Source of the DNA: Lysobacteraceae bacterium
GTDB lineage: Bacteria; Pseudomonadota; Gammaproteobacteria; Nevskiales; Nevskiaceae
DNA length: 64,000 bases
Direction of reading: 5' to 3'
Assembly (NCBI GenBank): GCA_013823855.1
Contig: PNMW01000082.1
Span: forward strand, 176,948-240,947
The notes beneath the pieces are model-generated. The model worked only from the letters and a program-made list of their open reading frames with translations. It did no database searches and was not told the DNA's origin. Below are positions 16,665 to 25,631 of the stretch, one piece after another (the first letter of the stretch is position 1; each line of letters starts with the position of its first letter). The position numbers and the translations under genes were made by a program.

Positions 16665-19600
16665 ATGAGCAAACCGCTCGACATCGCCATCATCGGCATG
16701 GCCGGCGCCTACGCCGGCGCCCGGGACGCCGCGACGTTCTGGCAGAACATCCTCAACGGCGTCGATGCCGTCGCCGAAGCCGGCCCGGAATGGGCCGGCC
16801 CGTATGTCGACGCCGACTCGAAGGCCAACGACCGCATCTACACCACCCGCGGCGGCTTCCTGCGCGATCTGGCGGAAGTCGACCTGAGCGAACTCGGCGT
16901 GATGCCGAACACGCTCGACGGCGGCGAGCCGGATCACATGCTGGCGCTGCGCTTCGCGCGCGATGCGCTGGCCGATTCCGGCTACCTGAAGAAGGCCTTC
17001 AACCGCGAGCGGATCGGCATCGTGCTGGGCCGCGGCACCTACGCCAATCGCGGCATCCTGACCATGGTCCAGCACGGCATGATCATGGACCAGACGATGG
17101 CGCTGATCCGCGGCCTGCGCCCGGACCTCACCGACGACGAGCTGGCCAAGCTCAAGGCCCAGTTCAAGAAGCAGCTGCCGCCGTACAACGCGGAAATGGT
17201 CGGCTTGCTGACGCCGAACGTGATCGCCGGCCTGATCGCCAATCGCCTCGATCTGATGGGACCGAACTTCATCGTCGATGCCGCCTGCGCCTCGAGCCTG
17301 ATCGCGATCGAACTGGCGACCCGCGAGATCAACTCCGGCCGCTGCGACATGATGATCACCGGCGGCGTGCAGGCGCAGTGCCCGCCGCAGCTGTACATGC
17401 AGTTCTGCCAGCTCGGCGCGCTGAGCCACGGCCAGCTGCGGCCGTTCCAGAAGGGGGCTGACGGCACCCTGCTCGGCGAAGGCGTCGGCGTGCTGGTGCT
17501 GAAGAAACTGTCGCTGGCCGAAGCCGACGGCGATCGCATCTATGCCGTCATCAAGGGCATCGGCTCGGCCTCGGACGGCAAGGCCAAGGGCCTGCTGACA
17601 CCGCGCCTGGAAGGTGAAGTGCTGGCCTTGAGGCGCGCCTACGAATCGTCGGGCATCGACCCTGCGACGATCGGGCTCGTCGAAGCCCATGGCACCGGCA
17701 CCCGGGTCGGCGACAAGACCGAGATCGAATCGCTGACCGCGCTGTTCGGCCCCAGAGTCGGCGAGCTGCCGACGATCGCGCTCGGCTCGGTGAAGTCGAT
17801 GATCTCGCACTGCCTGCCGGCATCCGGCAGCGCCTCGATGATCAAGACCGCGCTGGCGCTGCACCACAAGGTGCTGCCGCCGATGCTCTGCGACGAGGTC
17901 GATCCCGACCTGCACATCGAGAAGACGCCGTTCTACATCAACACCGAAACCCGGCCGTGGATCCATGCCGGGCCGCATCCGCGCCGCGCCGGCGTCAATG
18001 CCTTCGGCTTCGGCGGTATCAATGCCCACGTCATCCTCGAGGAGTACCGGCCGTCGAAGGCGGTGCTGCGCAAGTCCGGCGCCGGCCTGCTGCACGTGCC
18101 GGGACACTCGGAGCTGGTGACGCTGGCGGCGGCGACGGTCGATGAGCTGAGCACGCTTGCCCGGCAGCTGGTCGAACACGCCCGCGGCCCGGCGCGGCCC
18201 AGCCTGGCGATGCTCGCCAGGGCCAGCAGCCAGCACGCGGCCGGCGAACACCGGCTGGCGATCGTCGCCAGCGACACTGCCGACCTCGCCACCAAGCTGG
18301 AGCAGGCGCTGGCCAAGCTCGGCCGGGCCGATGTCGCCGCGTTCAAGATCCGCGCCGCGGTCCACTACGGTCGCGGTGCGCTGCCCGGCAAGGTCTGCTT
18401 CGTGTTCCCCGGCGAAGGCGCGCAGTACGGCGGCATGCTCGGCGATCTGTGCCTGAACTTCCCCCAGGTCCGCGAGTGGTTCGACTTCATCGACGAATCA
18501 TCGGTCCGGCGCGACGGCCTGCGCCGTTCGCCGGTGGTGTTCCCCCCGCCGACCGCGCTGAGTGCGGCGACCCGCGAGCATCTGGACGGCGAGCTGTTCC
18601 AGATGGACATCGCCGCCGAGACCGTGTTTGCCGCGTCGATCGGCCTGTACACGCTGCTCGAGGATCTCGGCTTCAGGCCGGACGCGATGCTCGGCCATTC
18701 CACCGGCGAGAACACCGCGCTGACCGCCAGCGGCGTGCGCCGCTACGCGCGCCGCGACGAGATCGCCGACACCGTCCGCGACCTGAACCGCATCTATCGC
18801 GAGCTGGATCGCGAAGGCCGCATCGTCGAGGGCAGCCTGCTGACCATCGGCGCGCTCAAGGCCGAGGCGCGCAGCGAACTGCTGCGCCAGTTCGGCAGCG
18901 ACGACAGCCCGATCCGGGTGGCGATGGACAACTGCCCGAACCAGCTGGTGCTGTTCGGTTCGCGCTTCGACATCGCCGACCTGAAGGACAGGCTCGCGGC
19001 CGACGGCGCGATCTGCGCCGAACTGCCGTTCGGCCGCGCTTATCACACCTCGCTGTTCAGCCCGGTCGCCGACGCCTATCGCGAGTACTACGCCGATCTC
19101 GACTTCGGTCCCGGCAAGGCGACGCTGTACAGCGCCAAGAGCGTCGGCCCGTTCCCGAGCGATGCCGCCGAGATCCGCGAACTGGCCTGCCAGCAGTGGG
19201 AGAGCCCGGTGCGCTTCACCGACACCATCGAGCAGCTGTACGCCGACGGCGTGCGGGTGTTCGTCGAAGTCGGCCCCAGCGGCAACCTGACCTCGTTCAT
19301 CGGCGACACGCTGCGCGACAAGGACGATGTCGTCGCCTTGAGCACCAACAGCCGCCGCAAGGCCGGCGTCACCCATCTGCATCAGACGCTGGCCCAGCTG
19401 CATGCGCTGGGCGTGGCCTTCGATCCGCAGCAGCTCTACGTCAATCGCGATATTCCGGCGCTGAGCCTGCCGGCAGGGCCATCGGCCGCGCCGAAGGTCA
19501 AGCCGAAGATCAAGCTGCAGATGCCGCTGATCCACCTGCCGGACGATGTGCCGCCGATGCCGGCAGCCAAGGTCATCGTTGCTCCGGCGCCGGCCGTCGC

Positions 19601-21581
19601 CGCCGTCGCGAGCCCGTCACCGGCCGCCACTGCAGTACCGGCGAATTCGCCTGCGGCCGTGTCGGCCGATCCGCGGCTGGAAGTGCTGAAATCGCATTTC
19701 GCGCTGATGCAGGACTTCCTCGACAGCCAGGCGCGCGTGCTCGACGGCTTTGCCGGCAATGCCGCGACCAGCGCCGATCCGGCGGCGGCCGAACGGGCCG
19801 ACCCCGCCCGCCCCGATCCGGACCGCTATCCGCTGCTCGGCCGCCTGCTGTCTCAGGACAGCGGCAAGCTGGTCTGCGAGCGCCGCTATGACCTCGCCAG
19901 CGACCTGTTCCTGCGCGACCACGCGCTCGGCTCCGCCCCCAGCGCGCAGCAGGGCGGCCTGCTGGCGCTGAGCGTCATCCCGTTCACCTTCAGCATGGAA
20001 ATCGTCGCCGAAGCAGCCTGCCTGCTGACCGGCGATGCGCTGCGGTTCGTCGGCCTCGACAGCTCGCGCGGCCATCGCTGGCTCGGCCTCGACGGCGGCA
20101 CGCTGGACCTGCGCATCGTCGCCGAGCGCACTGCGGCGGATCCGGCGCAGCCGGGCGTCGAGCGTGTCGCAGTGCGCCTGTTCCAGGGAGGCACGAACGG
20201 GGGCGTCGGTGGCCCCGCCGGCGGCGTGCTGGTGTTCGAGGCGATCGCCCTGCTCGCAGCCGGATTCCCGGCGGCACCGGCCGTGCGGCCGTGGTCGGCG
20301 CCGGACAGCCGGCCGACGCGCAGCAATCCCGACGGCTCGCTGTACAGCCGCGGCATGTTCCATGGCCCGCGCCTGCAGGGCGTGACCTCGGTGCGGCGCT
20401 GGTCGGATGAAGCGATCGAGGCCGACATGGTGACGATCGCCACCGATGACTATTTCCGCTTCACGACGCGGCCGCAGTTCCGCACCGATCCGGCACTGCT
20501 CGACGCCGCCGGCCAGGTGGTCGGCTACTGGCTGACCGAGCGCTACACCTGGGGCTTCAACTGCTTCCCGTACCACGTCGGCGCGTTCCGTCAGTACGCC
20601 CCGATGCCGCCGGCGGGCACGCCGGTGATCTGCCGCTGCGACGTCCGGATGACCGACCCGCTGCGGATCGAGGCGCACTTCGACGTGCTCGATGGCGACG
20701 GCCGCCTGCTGATGCGGGCGACGAACTGGGAAGATCGCAAGTTCACCGTGCCGGAGCGCTACTACGCGTTCCGCATGGCGCCGCAGACCGGCTTTCTCAG
20801 CGAGCCCTACCAGGCCGACACCCTGGCCGCGGCCGGCATCGTCGCCCGCAAGCTGCCGGCATTCGACGACGGCTTTCTCGATCAGGGCTTCAGCATCTGG
20901 AAGCGGGTGCTGGCCAACCTGGTGCTCAACGACGACGAGCGTCGTGACTGGTACGCATTGCCGGTGACCGGCCCGCAGCGCGAGGCCTGGCTGCTCGGCC
21001 GGGTGGCGGCCAAGGACGCCGTGCGCGTCTGGCTGCAGCAGACCCACGGCGTGCTCGTGGCGCCGGCCGACATCGCCATCGGCGGCGCGGCCGACAGCCC
21101 GCCGCAGCTGCTGCGCATCGACGGCGTGGCGTTGCCGGCGCTGCCGTCGATCTCGATCAGCGAACACGGCGGCAACGCCCTCGCCGCCTGCTCCGGTCCG
21201 GGGCTTGGTGTCGGCATCGACTACCGGCGTCTCGATCGACCGCTGGCCGAAGACCCGATTGCCAGCCAGCTCAGTGGCGGCGAGCGCGGCCGCTTCCTCG
21301 CCGCACTCGGCGGCGCCGACCAGCATCGCGCCAGCACTGCCTTGGCTGCGGCCAAGCGGGCGGCGGCACGCTCGTCAGGACGCAGCATCGAAACGGGGGC
21401 TGCCGACTGGCAGGTCGTCGACGGCGCGGTGCCGCAGGCGGCAGCGGCCGTCGGCGCGGTGCTGGTGCGTCACGCCGGCATCGACCATCCAGTGGCACTG
21501 CATCTCGGCACCCACGACGTGTTCGCGCTGTCGCTGCTGCCGCTGTCGGCCAGCAACGGCCCTCGCGCCGCCATGGCCTAG
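16665..21581 (+). CDS. Iterative megasynthase B: KS-AT-DH-PPTase-like
   Basis: The 1638-residue partner of megasynthase A. Residues 1-460 are a ketosynthase with Cys208 (DAACASSL), His342 (EAHGTGT) and His382 (SHCLPASG), so the full triad is present and it is not a decarboxylating chain-length factor by sequence. Residues 570-890 are an acyltransferase (FPGEGAQYGG; Ser679 in GHSTGE). After a Pro/Ala linker, 1050-1370 is a hot-dog dehydratase (His1086 in RDHALG). The end, from about 1420, resembles 4'-phosphopantetheinyl transferases of enediyne synthases (LLGRVAAKDAVRVWL), but two metal-ligand acids are lost: GIDYR for GIDxE (Arg1521) and KRA for KEA (Arg1565). ATG 16665 lacks a Shine-Dalgarno sequence, so coupling to gene A is likely. 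Confidence 0.92.
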   Translation: MSKPLDIAIIGMAGAYAGARDAATFWQNILNGVDAVAEAGPEWAGPYVDADSKANDRIYTTRGGFLRDLAEVDLSELGVMPNTLDGGEPDHMLALRFARDALADSGYLKKAFNRERIGIVLGRGTYANRGILTMVQHGMIMDQTMALIRGLRPDLTDDELAKLKAQFKKQLPPYNAEMVGLLTPNVIAGLIANRLDLMGPNFIVDAACASSLIAIELATREINSGRCDMMITGGVQAQCPPQLYMQFCQLGALSHGQLRPFQKGADGTLLGEGVGVLVLKKLSLAEADGDRIYAVIKGIGSASDGKAKGLLTPRLEGEVLALRRAYESSGIDPATIGLVEAHGTGTRVGDKTEIESLTALFGPRVGELPTIALGSVKSMISHCLPASGSASMIKTALALHHKVLPPMLCDEVDPDLHIEKTPFYINTETRPWIHAGPHPRRAGVNAFGFGGINAHVILEEYRPSKAVLRKSGAGLLHVPGHSELVTLAAATVDELSTLARQLVEHARGPARPSLAMLARASSQHAAGEHRLAIVASDTADLATKLEQALAKLGRADVAAFKIRAAVHYGRGALPGKVCFVFPGEGAQYGGMLGDLCLNFPQVREWFDFIDESSVRRDGLRRSPVVFPPPTALSAATREHLDGELFQMDIAAETVFAASIGLYTLLEDLGFRPDAMLGHSTGENTALTASGVRRYARRDEIADTVRDLNRIYRELDREGRIVEGSLLTIGALKAEARSELLRQFGSDDSPIRVAMDNCPNQLVLFGSRFDIADLKDRLAADGAICAELPFGRAYHTSLFSPVADAYREYYADLDFGPGKATLYSAKSVGPFPSDAAEIRELACQQWESPVRFTDTIEQLYADGVRVFVEVGPSGNLTSFIGDTLRDKDDVVALSTNSRRKAGVTHLHQTLAQLHALGVAFDPQQLYVNRDIPALSLPAGPSAAPKVKPKIKLQMPLIHLPDDVPPMPAAKVIVAPAPAVAAVASPSPAATAVPANSPAAVSADPRLEVLKSHFALMQDFLDSQARVLDGFAGNAATSADPAAAERADPARPDPDRYPLLGRLLSQDSGKLVCERRYDLASDLFLRDHALGSAPSAQQGGLLALSVIPFTFSMEIVAEAACLLTGDALRFVGLDSSRGHRWLGLDGGTLDLRIVAERTAADPAQPGVERVAVRLFQGGTNGGVGGPAGGVLVFEAIALLAAGFPAAPAVRPWSAPDSRPTRSNPDGSLYSRGMFHGPRLQGVTSVRRWSDEAIEADMVTIATDDYFRFTTRPQFRTDPALLDAAGQVVGYWLTERYTWGFNCFPYHVGAFRQYAPMPPAGTPVICRCDVRMTDPLRIEAHFDVLDGDGRLLMRATNWEDRKFTVPERYYAFRMAPQTGFLSEPYQADTLAAAGIVARKLPAFDDGFLDQGFSIWKRVLANLVLNDDERRDWYALPVTGPQREAWLLGRVAAKDAVRVWLQQTHGVLVAPADIAIGGAADSPPQLLRIDGVALPALPSISISEHGGNALAACSGPGLGVGIDYRRLDRPLAEDPIASQLSGGERGRFLAALGGADQHRASTALAAAKRAAARSSGRSIETGAADWQVVDGAVPQAAAAVGAVLVRHAGIDHPVALHLGTHDVFALSLLPLSASNGPRAAMA

Positions 21582-21662
21582 TTCGCGCTTTGGCGGCACC
21601 CGGGCGCGTGGCACACCCTATTCAAGCAGCACATCCAACCAGACGATTCAGGCAGACCCCAG

Positions 21663-23261
21663 ATGACCACCAAGACCCTCTTCATCGGCATGGACGGCTG
21701 CACGTTCACCGTGCTGAACGAAATGACCCGTGACCTCCCCGGTGAGGGCGTCACCATGCCATTCCTTGCCGGGCTGATGGCCAAGGGCTCGCGCGCCAAC
21801 CTGCGCTCGACCCCCAACCCGCTGACCCCGCCGGCCTGGACGTCGATCATGACCGGCCGTGGCCCGGGCCAGCACGGCGTGTTCGACTTCATCCGCGCCG
21901 AGGACAAGGGCGGCGAGGTCTACTGGACCCTGTACGACTCCCGCGACGTCGATTCGGAAATGATCTGGTCGATCGCCAGCCGTCAGGGCAAGTCGATCGC
22001 CGCACTGAACTTCCCGCTGACCGCGCCGCCGCCGAAGGAAGTCAACGGCTCGATCGTGCCGGGCTTCATTCCGGCCAAGCACCTGCGCCGCAACTCGACG
22101 CCGGGCCTGTTCGAGCGCCTGAAGGAAGCGATTCCGGGCTTCGATGCCAAGGAACTGGCCTGGGACTTCGACAACGAGAAGCAGGCCCTCGAAGTGCTCA
22201 ACGACAACGACATGGAGCAGTGGGTGCGCTATCACCTGCCGCGCGAGGAGCAGTGGTTCAAGATCGCCGAGTACATCCTGCAGAACGACGCGCCGGACCT
22301 GATGGCGGTGATGTTCGACGGCACCGACAAGATCCAGCACCAGGCCTGGCAGTTCGTCGACCCGGCGCTGGTGCCGGCCGAGCGCAGCGACTTCTACAAC
22401 CGCATGCGCGGCGTCTGCCGCGAGTACTTCGCGAACGTCGATCGCTACATCGAGAAGCTGGTGACGATGGCCGGTCCGGATTGCCAGGTGTTCTTCGCGT
22501 CCGATCACGGCTTCACGACCACCGTCGAGACGCTGCGCATCAACGCCTTCCTCGAGGAACTGGGCTACCTGAAATGGGCGGTCAACGATGGCTCCGAGCA
22601 GGCGATCCGCCGCGAGGCCAGCGACTTCGCGAACCTCGACTGGGCCAATACCACGGCCTACTGCCGCACGCCGTCGTCGAACGGCATCCACATCCGCCAG
22701 TCGACCAAGCCGGGCGAGCCGGGCATCGATCCCAAGGACTACATCGCCTTCCGCGACAAGCTGATCGAGGATCTCAAGACGCTGCGCAACGAAGACGGCG
22801 AGCCGGTGATCGTCGACGTGCTCAAGCGCGAGGAATGGTTCCCGGGCCAGCACATGGAGCGCGCCTGCGATCTGACCCTGGTGCTGCGCGACAACGGCTT
22901 CGTGTCGATCCGCAACCTGAAGCCGGTGGTGGTCAAGCGCCCGAGCCCGGCCGGCACCCATCATCCGGACGGCATCTTCATGGCCTACGGCAAGGGCATC
23001 GCCGCCAATGGCCTGGTCGACCGTCTCGACATCCGCGACGTCTGCCCGACCCTGCTGTACAGCCTCGGCCTGCCGGTACCGAAGGACATCGAAGGCAAGG
23101 CCGCCGAGCCGTTCTTCACCGACAACTGGCTGGCCGAGCATCCGGTGAAGATCGGCAAGGCGACGGTCGGCGGCGGCGAGAAGGCCAAGGCCGAGGACAT
23201 GGACGACGAGGAAAAGCGCCAGATCATCGAGCAGCTGCAGATGCTCGGCTACATGGAATGA
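21663..23261 (+). CDS. Type I phosphodiesterase/nucleotide pyrophosphatase family protein
   Basis: The 532-residue protein belongs to the alkaline phosphatase superfamily, closest to predicted phosphohydrolase/phosphomutases of the NPP type. The metal-binding Asp is in IGMDGCTF. PPAWTSIMTGRGPGQHGVFD supplies the threonine nucleophile (W-T-S). FASDHGF carries the second metal Asp-His, and GTHHPDGIF the last His. There is no signal peptide, so it is presumably cytoplasmic. It lies 81 bp after megasynthase B and is the second AlkP-fold enzyme in the cluster. It may hydrolyse a phosphodiester on the product or on a lipid donor, but the substrate cannot be read from sequence. Confidence 0.85.
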   Translation: MTTKTLFIGMDGCTFTVLNEMTRDLPGEGVTMPFLAGLMAKGSRANLRSTPNPLTPPAWTSIMTGRGPGQHGVFDFIRAEDKGGEVYWTLYDSRDVDSEMIWSIASRQGKSIAALNFPLTAPPPKEVNGSIVPGFIPAKHLRRNSTPGLFERLKEAIPGFDAKELAWDFDNEKQALEVLNDNDMEQWVRYHLPREEQWFKIAEYILQNDAPDLMAVMFDGTDKIQHQAWQFVDPALVPAERSDFYNRMRGVCREYFANVDRYIEKLVTMAGPDCQVFFASDHGFTTTVETLRINAFLEELGYLKWAVNDGSEQAIRREASDFANLDWANTTAYCRTPSSNGIHIRQSTKPGEPGIDPKDYIAFRDKLIEDLKTLRNEDGEPVIVDVLKREEWFPGQHMERACDLTLVLRDNGFVSIRNLKPVVVKRPSPAGTHHPDGIFMAYGKGIAANGLVDRLDIRDVCPTLLYSLGLPVPKDIEGKAAEPFFTDNWLAEHPVKIGKATVGGGEKAKAEDMDDEEKRQIIEQLQMLGYME

Positions 23262-23294
23262 TCCGCAGCACATAGAGCCAGGCTCAGGGAAGAC

Positions 23295-24074
23295 ATGGAA
23301 CGCAGAGAAGGACTGACCGCGACGGAACTGCTGGCGCTCGGCGTCTGCATCGACGAGGGCAACAACAAGGTTCTCGATTTCCGCTTCGAGCGGCCGGCGA
23401 TGATTCACGGGCATCGGCTGAAAGGCTGTTCGATGGGCGCCTACGGCTTCTACAACGCGGCCGGTCTGGCCAGCGCCTATCGAACCCATTTCGGCCGCTA
23501 CTCACAGGTTGGCGAGTCGACCATCGTCGGCCCGCCCGAGCATCCGATGACGATGTTCAGCACCCATCCATTCGCGTTCTCGCGGCCGTCGCACATGCCG
23601 AAGATGTTCCAGATGCCCGAGTTCGCGCGGATCTCGCCGGAAGAAGCCGATGGGCCCTCGTGGGCGGAATCCGAGACGCCGATCGATACCGTCATCGGTC
23701 ACGAGGCCTATGTCGGTGCCGGCAGTTTCGTGCGCCGTGGCGTGACGGTCGGCATCGGCGCGGTGATCGGCGCCCGCAGTGTCGTCACCCGCGACGTGCC
23801 GCCGTACGCCATCGTTGCCGGCTCGCCGGCACGGGTCCTGCGCTACCGATATCCCGACGCCCTGATCGAGCGCTTTCTCAAACTGGCCTGGTGGAATTAC
23901 GATCTCGGCCCGATCAAGCGCGACGTGAACTGGGCCGACTCCGAACGATCACTGGAATTCCTCGAGCAGAAGGCCGCCGACGGCACGCTGCAGAAGCTCG
24001 TGCCGGAAGCCTATTCAGTGACCAGCACCGGAAGCGGATACAGCCTCACGAAGCTCGCGACTCCGCTCTACTGA
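23295..24074 (+). CDS. Hexapeptide-repeat (left-handed beta-helix) acyltransferase, copy 1
   Basis: The 259-residue protein has the imperfect hexapeptide repeats of the XAT/CatB group (GRYSQVGESTIVGPPEHP, then VIGHEAYVGAGSFVRRGVTV and IGAVIGARSVVTRDVPPYA) ending in the usual AGSPARVLRYR. XAT enzymes move acetyl or longer acyl groups from CoA or ACP to a hydroxyl or amine. The conserved HPFAF motif may supply the catalytic histidine. It is an evident paralogue of the next gene (24094-24870), about half identical by eye. As part of the megasynthase cluster it may off-load or decorate the product; this is inferred. Confidence 0.85.
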   Translation: MERREGLTATELLALGVCIDEGNNKVLDFRFERPAMIHGHRLKGCSMGAYGFYNAAGLASAYRTHFGRYSQVGESTIVGPPEHPMTMFSTHPFAFSRPSHMPKMFQMPEFARISPEEADGPSWAESETPIDTVIGHEAYVGAGSFVRRGVTVGIGAVIGARSVVTRDVPPYAIVAGSPARVLRYRYPDALIERFLKLAWWNYDLGPIKRDVNWADSERSLEFLEQKAADGTLQKLVPEAYSVTSTGSGYSLTKLATPLY

Positions 24075-24093
24075 CTTCACCTCACTTTCCCGC

Positions 24094-24870
24094 ATGACCG
24101 TCACCGGCCTCACGGCACACGATGTGATGCAGCACGGCCTGATGCTTGACTCAGGCTCCAGCCGTATCGCCATCGAACTGCGTTTCGAGCGGCCCGCCTT
24201 TGTCTACGGCCACCGCCTCAAGGCCTGCTCGATCGGCGCCTTCACCTACTTCAACGCCGCCGGCACCAGCAGCGCCTATCGCTGCAATATCGGGCGTTAC
24301 GCGCAGATCGGGGAGTCGTCGATCCTCGGCCCGCCGGAGCATCCGATGGACTGGTTCAGCTCGCATCCGTTCACCTTCACGCGACCGAAGTACATGCCCA
24401 ACATGTACCGCTTCGAGGACTTCGCGCGGCTGGCGCCGGAGGCGCAGGACGGCCCGTCCTATGCCGATTCGATGCCGATCGAGACCACCATCGGCCACGA
24501 GGCCTATGTCGGCGTCGGCAGCTTCATCAAGCGCGGGGTGCGCATCGGCCATGGCGCGGTCGTCGGCGCGCGGAGCGCAGTCACCCGTGACGTGCCGGAC
24601 TACGCGATCGTCGTCGGCTCGCCGGCCAGGATCGTGCGCATGCGCTTCGCCGAACCGCTGGTCGAACGCTTCCTGAAGCTGCAGTGGTGGCTGTACGATC
24701 TGGCCCCGCACAAGAACAAGGCCGACTTCTCCAAGCCCGAGGCAGCACTTGCCTACTTCGAGGAACGACTCGCCGAAGGCAGCCTGGCGCGCTTGTCACC
24801 GGCAACTTATTCGATACGGCCGGGGGCAACGGGCTACGATCTGGACACCCTGCCGGCTCCGCTGTTCTGA
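24094..24870 (+). CDS. Hexapeptide-repeat (left-handed beta-helix) acyltransferase, copy 2
   Basis: The 258-residue paralogue of the preceding gene shares segment after segment: RFERPAFVYGHRLKACSIGA, GRYAQIGESSILGPPEHPMD, SSHPFTFTRPKYMPNMYRFE, IGHEAYVGVGSFIKRGVRIG and VGSPARIVRMRF. The beta-helix core and the putative catalytic His in HPFTF are kept in both copies. The tandem arrangement, 19 bp apart, suggests duplication followed by specialisation for two acyl acceptors or donors. A heteromeric trimer is another possibility. Both copies end with similar C-terminal helices rich in aromatic residues (LKLQWWLYDL). Confidence 0.85.
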   Translation: MTVTGLTAHDVMQHGLMLDSGSSRIAIELRFERPAFVYGHRLKACSIGAFTYFNAAGTSSAYRCNIGRYAQIGESSILGPPEHPMDWFSSHPFTFTRPKYMPNMYRFEDFARLAPEAQDGPSYADSMPIETTIGHEAYVGVGSFIKRGVRIGHGAVVGARSAVTRDVPDYAIVVGSPARIVRMRFAEPLVERFLKLQWWLYDLAPHKNKADFSKPEAALAYFEERLAEGSLARLSPATYSIRPGATGYDLDTLPAPLF

Positions 24871-24902
24871 CGCTTCCTCCACTGTTCCAGACCCTGCCCA
24901 TC

Positions 24903-25184
24903 ATGTCCGCTGCGCACGACTCCTACGTCAAGCAACTCATCGTCCTGCTCGAAGATTTCACTCAGGACTGGGATCACGAATTCGAAGGCCGCATGAATGC
25001 CGACACCCGCCTGCTCGGCGATCTCGGCTTCGAATCGATCGACATCATCCAGCTGGTGGTGGCGATCGAAGAAGACATCTCCAAGAAGAAGGTACCGTTC
25101 GACAAGCTGCTGATGAAGGATGGCCGCTACGTTGATGATCTGAGCATCGGCCAGATCGCCGATTTCCTGGTCGGCTTCGTCTGA
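24903..25184 (+). CDS. Stand-alone acyl carrier protein
   Basis: This 93-residue protein has the ACP fold signature LLGDLGFESIDIIQLVVAIE, with the presumed phosphopantetheine serine at residue 45. The segment is GFES rather than the commoner GxDS. It starts at ATG 24903, 33 bp after the acyltransferase pair and 12 bp before the next gene, so it belongs to the same operon. It probably carries a starter, an extender or a finished acyl chain to or from the megasynthases or the neighbouring acyltransferases. Which one is not shown by the sequence. Confidence 0.88.
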   Translation: MSAAHDSYVKQLIVLLEDFTQDWDHEFEGRMNADTRLLGDLGFESIDIIQLVVAIEEDISKKKVPFDKLLMKDGRYVDDLSIGQIADFLVGFV

Positions 25185-25195
25185 GACGTGCAGAC

Positions 25196-25603
25196 GTGTC
25201 GACGGCACGTCGCCTCGGTGCGATCAGCTTCCTGGTTCGCGATTACGATGAAGCGATTGCCTGGTTCACCGATGTCCTCGACTTCACGCTGATCGAGGAC
25301 ACCGCACTCGGCGCCGGCAAGCGCTGGGTGATCGTCGCCGCCGACGCCGACGCGCAAACCGCCTTGCTGCTGGCGCGCGCCAGCGACGAGCAGCAGCGTG
25401 CTCAGCTGGGACGGCAAGCCGGCGGCCGGGTCTTCCTGTTCCTCGAGACCGATGATTTCGCGCGCGATCACCAGCGGATGCGCGAGCGCGGCGTGGTGTT
25501 CCGCGAAGCGCCTCGCGAGGAAGCCTATGGCACGGTTGCGGTGTTTCTCGACCTCTACGGCAATCCCTGGGATCTGCTGCAGCGCCGCCTGCCGCAGAAC
25601 TGA
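25196..25603 (+). CDS. Glyoxalase/bleomycin-resistance (VOC) fold protein
   Basis: The 135-residue product has the two beta-alpha-beta-beta-beta units of the vicinal-oxygen-chelate fold: LGAISFLVRDYDEAIAWFTD and, later, VFLFLETDDFARDHQRMRERG followed by AVFLDLYGNPWDLLQ. The C-terminal DLYGNPWDLLQ is very typical. The start is GTG at 25196. VOC proteins include isomerases, dioxygenases and binding proteins, and the metal ligands are not certain here, so no reaction is assigned. It sits inside the megasynthase operon, 11 bp after the ACP. Confidence 0.85.
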   Translation: MSTARRLGAISFLVRDYDEAIAWFTDVLDFTLIEDTALGAGKRWVIVAADADAQTALLLARASDEQQRAQLGRQAGGRVFLFLETDDFARDHQRMRERGVVFREAPREEAYGTVAVFLDLYGNPWDLLQRRLPQN

Positions 25604-25631
25604 AACCCGTTGATCACACCCTGGAGTTTGC

